NCBI GenBank assembly: GCA_044375915.1
Contig: JBILLU010000223.1
Span: forward strand, 1-5,191
Reading direction: 5' to 3'
From: JAFEBO01 sp044375915
GTDB lineage: Bacteria; Planctomycetota; Phycisphaerae; Phycisphaerales; UBA1924
Length of the DNA: 5,191 nucleotides
Below the pieces are notes generated by a model. It was not told the origin of the DNA, did not search any database, and saw nothing but the letters and a program-made list of their open reading frames with translations. Below are positions 1-5,191 of the stretch, piece by piece; position 1 is the stretch's first letter; each line of letters begins with the position of its first letter. The position numbers and the translations under genes are program-made.

Positions 1-1940
1 CCCTCGAGTTTGCGGGCGGCGCGAAGCTGCATGTTCCCGCGATGCAGATCGATCTGGTGCAGAAGTACGTCGGCGGCTTCGGCGGGAAGCCCACGCTGAG
101 CACGCTCGGCGGCACGCGGTGGAAGGGCCAGAAGGAGCGGACGAGTGAGAGCGTGAAGGACCTGGCGGCCGAGATGCTCCGCGTGCGCGCCGCCCGGGAG
201 TCGATGCCGGGCATCGCGTATCCCGCCGACACGCCCTGGCAGACGGAGTTTGAGGATGAGTTCCCGTACGAGGAGACCGAGGATCAGGTCACGGGCCTCG
301 CCGCGATCAAACAGGACATGACCCGCACGAGGCCGATGGATCGGTTGATCTGCGGCGATGTGGGTTTCGGCAAGACGGAGCTGGCGATCCGGGCGGCGTT
401 CAAGGCGTGCGAGTTCGGGAAGCAGGTGGCGGTGCTGGTGCCGACGACGGTGCTGGCGGAGCAGCACGAGCGGACGTTCCGATCGCGGTTCGCGGGGTAT
501 CCGTTCCGGATCGAGAGTTTGTCGCGGTTCAAGACGGACGGCGAGGCGCGGGAGATTCTGGAGAAGCTCCGCAAGGGGCATGTGGATGTTGTCATCGGGA
601 CGCACCGGCTGCTGTCGAAGGACATCGTGTTCGCGGATCTTGGATTGGTGATCATCGACGAGGAGCAGCGGTTCGGCGTGGAGCACAAGGAATCGCTGCT
701 TCGGCTTCGGCTGACGGTGGATGTGCTGACGCTGTCGGCGACGCCGATTCCGCGCACGCTGCACATGGCGATGCTGGGGATTCGGGATATCTCGTCGCTG
801 ACGACGCCGCCGCTTGATCGACGGGCGATTGTGACGGAGGTGATCCCGTACAACGAGCGGCGGATTCAGCAGGCGATCGCGCGGGAGCTGTCGCGTGACG
901 GGCAGGTGTTCTATGTGCACAACCGCGTGGGCGACATCAAGTCGATCGCGGACGACGTGCAGCGGATGGCGCCCGAGGCGAAGATTGTCATTGGGCACGG
1001 GCAGATGAATCCGCACGAGCTTGAGCAGGTGATGCTGACGTTCATGCGCGGCCCATCGAAGGACGGCGGGGCGGACATTCTGGTGAGCACCACGATCATT
1101 GAATCGGGCATCGATATCCCGACGGCGAACACGATGATCATCGACAACGCGGATCGGTTCGGGCTGGCGGAGCTGCACCAGTTGCGTGGGCGCGTGGGGC
1201 GGAGCAAGAATCGGGGCTATTGCTATCTGTTGTTGCCGCCGGAGCGGAGCGTGAAGGACATCGCGCGGAAGCGGCTGCGGGCGATCGAGCAGTACTCGAT
1301 GCTGGGTGCGGGCTTCAAGATCGCGATGCGGGATCTGGAGATCCGTGGTGCGGGCAACATCCTCGGGGCGGAGCAGTCTGGGCACATCGCGGCGGTGGGG
1401 TATGACATGTACTGCCGCCTGCTGGAGCAGGCGGTGCATGAATTGAAGAACGAGCATCCGCCCGCGCCGCCGAGCAGTGTGAGTATTGAGATCGGTCTTC
1501 CGGCGAGCATTCCGAAGCCGTATGTGCCGAGTGATCAGAGGAGGCTGGAGGCGTATCGCCGGATCGCGACGGCGGCGTCGCGGGAAGCTCTGGAGCAGGT
1601 GAAGGCGGATCTGACGAGCGCGTACGGCGATCCGCCCAAGCAGGTGCATCGGCTGCTGCATCTGGCGGAGCTGCGGGTGGCTTGCGTCGCGCTGGGGGTG
1701 CGCTCGATCAGCGTGCGTGAGAAGGATGTGATCTTCAAGGCGGCGATGGCGAAGCAGTTGGGCGAGGCGCTGTCGCGTACGCCGCCGGAATTGGCGAAGG
1801 CGGGGAAGGCGCTGCAGGTGCAGGTGACGATGCTGCCGAGCAAGCATGCTGGGGAGCTGGCGGAGGTGTATTTCCGGCCGCCGGAGAAGTATCTAGAGCC
1901 GGAGACGCTTCTCAACGTGCTGCGGAAGAGGTTGATGTGA
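1..1940 (+). CDS. mfd: Transcription-repair coupling factor Mfd, C-terminal part (5' end outside window)
   Basis: Mfd is a cytoplasmic ATP-dependent DNA translocase that binds the beta subunit of stalled RNA polymerase, pushes it off a lesion and recruits UvrA for nucleotide excision repair. The frame is open from base 3, and the codons before the ATG at 42 already read LEFAGGAKLHVPA, typical of the RNA-polymerase-interacting domain, so that ATG is internal. Counting from it as residue 1: end of the interaction domain (QIDLVQKYVGG, 2-12), linker helix (about 35-55), entry motif FPYEETEDQ (74-82), Walker A GDVGFGKTE (105-113), motif Ia LVPTTVLAEQH (132-142), Walker B DEEQRFG (206-212), motif III SATPIPRT (232-239), motif V STTIIESGIDIP (349-360), motif VI QLRGRVGRS (380-388), TRG motif region (421-449, with RGAGN and GAEQSG) and D7 domain (about 480-632). 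All motor residues expected are present. About 500 N-terminal residues (the UvrB-like D1-D3 part) lie upstream. The D7 domain and the TRG-D7 arrangement separate it from RecG. One oddity is a slightly long loop at 337-345. The TGA stop is at 1938-1940. Confidence 0.97.
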   Translation, partial: LEFAGGAKLHVPAMQIDLVQKYVGGFGGKPTLSTLGGTRWKGQKERTSESVKDLAAEMLRVRAARESMPGIAYPADTPWQTEFEDEFPYEETEDQVTGLAAIKQDMTRTRPMDRLICGDVGFGKTELAIRAAFKACEFGKQVAVLVPTTVLAEQHERTFRSRFAGYPFRIESLSRFKTDGEAREILEKLRKGHVDVVIGTHRLLSKDIVFADLGLVIIDEEQRFGVEHKESLLRLRLTVDVLTLSATPIPRTLHMAMLGIRDISSLTTPPLDRRAIVTEVIPYNERRIQQAIARELSRDGQVFYVHNRVGDIKSIADDVQRMAPEAKIVIGHGQMNPHELEQVMLTFMRGPSKDGGADILVSTTIIESGIDIPTANTMIIDNADRFGLAELHQLRGRVGRSKNRGYCYLLLPPERSVKDIARKRLRAIEQYSMLGAGFKIAMRDLEIRGAGNILGAEQSGHIAAVGYDMYCRLLEQAVHELKNEHPPAPPSSVSIEIGLPASIPKPYVPSDQRRLEAYRRIATAASREALEQVKADLTSAYGDPPKQVHRLLHLAELRVACVALGVRSISVREKDVIFKAAMAKQLGEALSRTPPELAKAGKALQVQVTMLPSKHAGELAEVYFRPPEKYLEPETLLNVLRKRLM

Positions 1941-1942
1941 GT

Positions 1943-1975
1943 GGGGGGCGTTGCGGCAGGGGGCGTGTGACGGGG
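1943..1975 (+). other. G-tract cluster after mfd stop, possible weak G-quadruplex
   Basis: Two bases after the mfd stop codon come four G runs of 6, 2, 5 and 4 bases (1943-1948, 1955-1956, 1959-1963, 1972-1975), separated by loops of 6, 2 and 8 bases. Only three runs reach three Gs, so at most a two-tetrad quadruplex could form in the 3' end of the mfd transcript or in the + strand DNA. In GC-rich DNA such clusters also arise by chance, so no function is claimed. Confidence 0.25.
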
Positions 1976-2026
1976 TGATCCGCGTGGTGACGTCGGAATT
2001 CTCGTCGCTGATGTGCGTCGCCGCGG

Positions 2027-2051
2027 CCCTCCGCTTGCGCGGGAGGGTTCG
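2027..2051 (+). terminator. Hairpin between the two stop codons, candidate intrinsic terminator of mfd
   Basis: CCCTCC at 2027-2032 pairs with GGAGGG at 2042-2047. The inner GC (2033-2034) pairs with GC (2039-2040) across one bulged G at 2041, leaving the tetraloop TTGC. On the + strand it is followed by TTCGTTA, a short and imperfect T-rich tail, which suits termination of mfd 86 bases after its stop codon. For the convergent minus-strand gene the same hairpin begins four bases after its TAA stop, but the following bases are GC-rich with no U tract. It may therefore serve that gene only as a 3' end stabiliser or a weak terminator. Termination is inferred from structure alone. Confidence 0.45.
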
Positions 2052-5000
2052 TTAGGGGCGGGCTTCGATGCGGACGCGTTCGCCGCCGCGCTGGCCGCGT
2101 TCTTCGAGTTCCTTCATGCGGCGTTCCTGGAGAGTGGTTGGCCCGCCGAAGATGCGGTCGAGGAACGACCGTGTGCCACGCATGGTCGAGACGCCGAATT
2201 CGGGGTCGCCCAGTGTGCCGGTGACGGTGGTGGCGGCGAACTCGTTGCGCAAGCCCTCGGCGATGTGTCCGATGATGGGCAGCCGGTTCGTTGCGCGGTG
2301 GCTGAAGACCATGTCGAGGTTCATGTCGGGCCAGGCGAGCGTGCCGAAGCCGAGGAACTCGAGGCTCGCGGAGAAGATCGAGAGTTCTTCGAAGGAGACG
2401 GTGCGGCCTTGAACGAAGAACGAAGCTTGCAGCAGGTCAAGGGGCTCGCCGGTGGGGAGCTGGAAGTTGCTGGCTTCGGCGAGGCGGGTGACGAGCGGAA
2501 GACTGAGGAGTGTGCCCTGGCCGGCGTTCGCGGTGCCGCGGCCGCGGCGTGATTCGGTGTTACCGATCGTGCCCGTGAGCGTCATGCCCACATCCAGCTT
2601 CGCCGTGCTCTTTGACGCCGAGTCCGCGGTGGAGGAGTCCGTCGGCGTCGCCGGCGCGTTCGCGTTTGATGCGCCCGGTGTCGGCGGGCCGTTCAGCGGC
2701 GCGTCGACGGTGGGGGCCTTGGGCTTCTCGTCGGCGGGTCGATCGCTCGCGAGTTTCTGCCGCAGGTCGGAGATCAACGGTCCGAGCGTCACGCCCGAGA
2801 GCGCGAACTTGGCGTCAAAGTCGCGCGGCCCATCGGGCTCGCGGCTGTCCTTCGGGAAAATCGAGGCCGACGCCGTCAAGCGTCCATCGTGGCAGTCGCC
2901 GGAGACCTGCGGGATGTATGTCTCGCCCGGTTTGTCGCCGCTGACGATGCGGGCCCGTGCATCGGTGAGTTGGATGCCGGCGAGGCGGAGGGATGGGAAG
3001 AGCCCGCCGAGGTCGTAGCGGAGCGGGAGATTGACGCCGTCGCGTGAGGCCTCGAAATCGACGACGCCGTCGAGATCGCTGACATCGACGCCGACATCGG
3101 CGCGTCCGCCCTGCACCTCGATCTTGCCGGCCGCGTGCAGCCGATCGGGACGGCCGGTCGAGTCCTTGCCCCACGCCGCCGTCAGCGTCAGGTTCGGGAT
3201 CCGCACTGACCCGGTCGCGTCCACCTTCAGGTCGCGCAGTGCATCGCTCACGCCTGCCGGTGACGCGGCCTTGAGGTCCTCGGGCACGCCGATGCTGGTG
3301 ATGTCGAAGGTCGCTTTCGCCTCCGACGCGCCGTTCTCGGAACGCGTCCAGAGGCCGCTGGTCACGACCGACCACTTTTCCGCGTCGAACTTCGCCTGAT
3401 CGAACGAGACTGAGTCGTTGTTGAATCGGAGTGTGGCGGCGACACTGGGGAACGAGACGACGCCGTCGGTCATTTCCAGCCGCACCGAGCGGGGGCGAAG
3501 TTCACCCTGCACGCGCGGGCGGTCTCCGCCGGCGCCGAGCGTGGCGGTGATATCCACCAGGCCCGAAGGCTTGTGCTTGGCGTGCAGTTCGCTTGCCCCT
3601 GCGCCGGCCACTCGGGCGATGACCCACCGCGCCAGGGGCGAGCCGATCTGAGCGTTCTGCCAGTCCAGCTTGAACGAGGTCGGGCGATCGGTGGGATGCG
3701 CCAGTGCCCCGGCCGAGATGCCGACCGTGCCCGAAGCCCGCACGACGCCGCAGTCGGCAGCGCCGCTCTGCAGCACCGCTTCGACGTCGTTGAACTCGGC
3801 CACCGTCGGCTTCGTGCCTTCACCGGGGAAGATGCGGATCGAACCCTTCGACACGCTTGCCCGCATCTCCGCGCGTTCGGCGGCGTTGGTCGAGAACGGC
3901 AGCGAGACGCCCGTGCCGGTCAGGTTCGTCAGATCAACGACTGCGTTGGTGGAGTCGCCTTGGGTCTTCACGGTCGTCACGATGTCGGTGATGCCGGTCG
4001 GGCGATATTCGTCGCGCAGCTCGATCAGCCGCGCTGCTGGCCGCGGCGCGACGATCGAGACGACTCGCTCGACCGGCAGCGCGACGTCGAACCGCTTGGC
4101 CGAGACAAAAACGTCGGACCCGCCGCCGGAGGTGAGGTCGGCATCGGCGCGCAGCGTGAACGTGCCCGGTGCTTCCGCCAGCGGCACGCTGGGCTTGTCG
4201 GGATCTTCGTCGATGCCGCGTTGGGCGCGGCCTGAGATGTCCGCCTTCAGCCTGGTGTCGTCGACGATGATGCTGCCCGTGACCTCTGAAAGCACCAGAT
4301 CGCCTGCGACCGGTGCGGACGGATCGGCCGGCTGATCGCGGTACGCCGCAAGCCGCGGTACGGCGACGATGGACTTGGGCTTCACTTCGACTCGCACCCG
4401 CAGTTCGTTCTGCTCGTCGGGCGCCAGATGCGCCGTTGCGTCCACCGCGCCCGTGAGTCCAAGTGCCGAGACCACCGACCGCGCGCTCTTGCCCTCCACC
4501 TGCTTGTCGGGCAGCGCTTCCACCAGCGCGCGATCGATCGGCACGCCGACCGCCTCGACGTGGATCGTCGGCTCGGGCGTCGCCTCGCCGTCGGGGCGTC
4601 GGCGCGCGTCGACATCGGCCGACACGGTGATCTCGCCGCCCTTGAGGCCGTAGAACTTGGCCTGGTCGATCTTCACGATGCCGTCGGTGATGACCGCACG
4701 GAGATTGGGGGCCTTCATGGGATAGGGGAAGCGATCAACAAGCATTCCCGCGTTGGCGAGATCCACGGTGACGGTGTCGAACCAGTTGTTCGCCGGGCCG
4801 AGTTCACGCTTCACTTCGACGCCGATCGAGGCGGTTCCGCCGAGGGCGAAGGCGGGGGGCGGGTCGGCCAGCGGCTCCGCATCGGCAGTCCGCTCGCTCT
4901 CGTCGCCTGTCAGCGGCATCGAGATGTCGCCGCGGTCGATCAGCCGCTGGTAGGACTCCTTGTGGAAGATCCGCTCCACCAGTCGGCTCCGCTGCGGGCC

Positions 5001-5191
5001 CAGGGCCTCGAAGAGCGTCTGGTCCATCGGGATGCCCTCGGCCTTGACCTTGACGACGACTTCCGCGTCGGCGATTGGCGGCGCGATGCGGCCCTCGGCG
5101 ACGATCCATCCGCCGCTGGGCGCCTCGCCCTCCAGCCGATGGATGATCACCTCGTCGTCGTTGAAGCGGACGAGCCCCCGCAGGTTGTAGA
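2052..5191 (-). CDS. Large AsmA-like envelope protein, C-terminal part (5' end outside window)
   Basis: The frame has no stop up to the window edge and reads YNLRGLVRFNDDE just before the GTG at 5148-5150, continuing a beta-rich repeat. That GTG is therefore internal and the protein is longer than the roughly 1,045 visible residues. Counting from the GTG codon as residue 1, the protein is mostly short alternating hydrophobic strands. A module of the form 'L-R-x(V/I)-x-F/T-N/D-D/G-x-V ... G(I/V)P-x-D' recurs near -12 to 62, 146-245 and 569-650, with a looser copy near 692-800. A Pro/Ala/Ser/Thr/Asp-rich, probably disordered linker spans 801-851. Residues 880-985 (LSLPLVTRLAEA, VQGRTVSFEELSIFSASLEF, GFGTLAWPDMNLDMVF, VTGTLGDPEF) match the style of the AsmA-like C-terminal region. 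A charged tail with a probable short helix follows (1006-1032). Only two cysteines are seen (467 and 753). AsmA, TamB and YhdP relatives are membrane-anchored periplasmic groove proteins implicated in phospholipid transport to, or assembly of, the outer membrane. That role and the periplasmic location are inferred here, because any N-terminal membrane anchor is outside the window. I cannot assign it to a named subfamily. Confidence 0.8.
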   Translation of the reverse strand, partial: YNLRGLVRFNDDEVIIHRLEGEAPSGGWIVAEGRIAPPIADAEVVVKVKAEGIPMDQTLFEALGPQRSRLVERIFHKESYQRLIDRGDISMPLTGDESERTADAEPLADPPPAFALGGTASIGVEVKRELGPANNWFDTVTVDLANAGMLVDRFPYPMKAPNLRAVITDGIVKIDQAKFYGLKGGEITVSADVDARRRPDGEATPEPTIHVEAVGVPIDRALVEALPDKQVEGKSARSVVSALGLTGAVDATAHLAPDEQNELRVRVEVKPKSIVAVPRLAAYRDQPADPSAPVAGDLVLSEVTGSIIVDDTRLKADISGRAQRGIDEDPDKPSVPLAEAPGTFTLRADADLTSGGGSDVFVSAKRFDVALPVERVVSIVAPRPAARLIELRDEYRPTGITDIVTTVKTQGDSTNAVVDLTNLTGTGVSLPFSTNAAERAEMRASVSKGSIRIFPGEGTKPTVAEFNDVEAVLQSGAADCGVVRASGTVGISAGALAHPTDRPTSFKLDWQNAQIGSPLARWVIARVAGAGASELHAKHKPSGLVDITATLGAGGDRPRVQGELRPRSVRLEMTDGVVSFPSVAATLRFNNDSVSFDQAKFDAEKWSVVTSGLWTRSENGASEAKATFDITSIGVPEDLKAASPAGVSDALRDLKVDATGSVRIPNLTLTAAWGKDSTGRPDRLHAAGKIEVQGGRADVGVDVSDLDGVVDFEASRDGVNLPLRYDLGGLFPSLRLAGIQLTDARARIVSGDKPGETYIPQVSGDCHDGRLTASASIFPKDSREPDGPRDFDAKFALSGVTLGPLISDLRQKLASDRPADEKPKAPTVDAPLNGPPTPGASNANAPATPTDSSTADSASKSTAKLDVGMTLTGTIGNTESRRGRGTANAGQGTLLSLPLVTRLAEASNFQLPTGEPLDLLQASFFVQGRTVSFEELSIFSASLEFLGFGTLAWPDMNLDMVFSHRATNRLPIIGHIAEGLRNEFAATTVTGTLGDPEFGVSTMRGTRSFLDRIFGGPTTLQERRMKELEERGQRGGERVRIEARP

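Noticed and set aside
284..853. Open frame of 189 codons on the minus strand within mfd
   Set aside because: It covers the Walker A and Walker B coding region of mfd in antisense, and its Ser/Arg-rich translation has no recognisable domain.
1..1940. RecG helicase as an alternative identity for the first gene
   Set aside because: The motor is related to RecG, but the upstream polymerase-interacting domain sequence, the FPYEETEDQ entry motif and the D7 domain after the TRG motif are specific to Mfd.
1991..2020. Three CGTCG pentamers at 1991, 2003 and 2016 in the intergenic gap
   Set aside because: The spacing is 12 and 13 bases, but the word is very common in this GC-rich DNA, including inside both genes, so it does not support an operator or iteron array.
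2013..2552. Open frame of 179 codons on the + strand opposite the end of the AsmA-like gene
   Set aside because: It is antisense to a clearly protein-like frame. Its Ala/Glu/Gly/Arg-rich composition is what a GC-rich complement produces, and it shows no family motif.
3573..4335. Two overlapping open frames of about 220 codons on the + strand (3573-4235 and 3670-4335)
   Set aside because: They overlap each other and lie antisense to the AsmA-like gene. Low-complexity Arg/Ser/Ala translations and the lack of stops reflect high GC content.
1..5191. A new defence, mobile or secretion system in this window
   Set aside because: Only a housekeeping repair gene and an envelope protein gene are present. 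There are no transposase, integrase, nuclease, toxin, CRISPR or tRNA signals and no terminal repeats.

Overview
The window holds the 3' parts of two large convergent genes, separated by 111 bases. Both genes run off the window at their 5' ends, so no promoter, ribosome binding site or true start codon is visible. The DNA is GC-rich and almost wholly coding.

Positions 1-1940 (+) encode the C-terminal half of Mfd, the transcription-repair coupling factor. The visible part covers the end of the RNA-polymerase-interacting domain, the two RecA-like motor lobes with all helicase motifs, the TRG translocation motif and the C-terminal D7 domain. Nothing suggests that it is damaged.

Positions 1941-2051 are intergenic. 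They hold a G-tract-rich stretch directly after the mfd stop codon and a hairpin between the two stop codons that could end transcription of mfd and perhaps of both genes.

Positions 2052-5191 (-) encode more than 1,040 residues of a very large beta-rich protein of the AsmA-like superfamily. These proteins belong to the AsmA/TamB/YhdP group, which is linked to lipid transport and outer-membrane upkeep in diderm bacteria. The protein contains a recurring module with a G(I/V)P-x-D motif, a disordered Pro/Ala/Ser/Thr linker, an AsmA-like C-terminal region and a charged tail.

The organism is a high-GC bacterium, and the AsmA-like protein implies a double-membrane envelope. The style of the large, divergent AsmA-like protein recalls Planctomycetota, possibly Phycisphaerae, but this is an impression from family style that I could not test. 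The two genes are convergent and have no obvious functional link; one acts in DNA repair on the chromosome and the other probably in the envelope. I found no mobile element, CRISPR array, RNA gene or defence system. This looks like an ordinary chromosomal region whose most interesting content is the repeat architecture of the AsmA-like protein.
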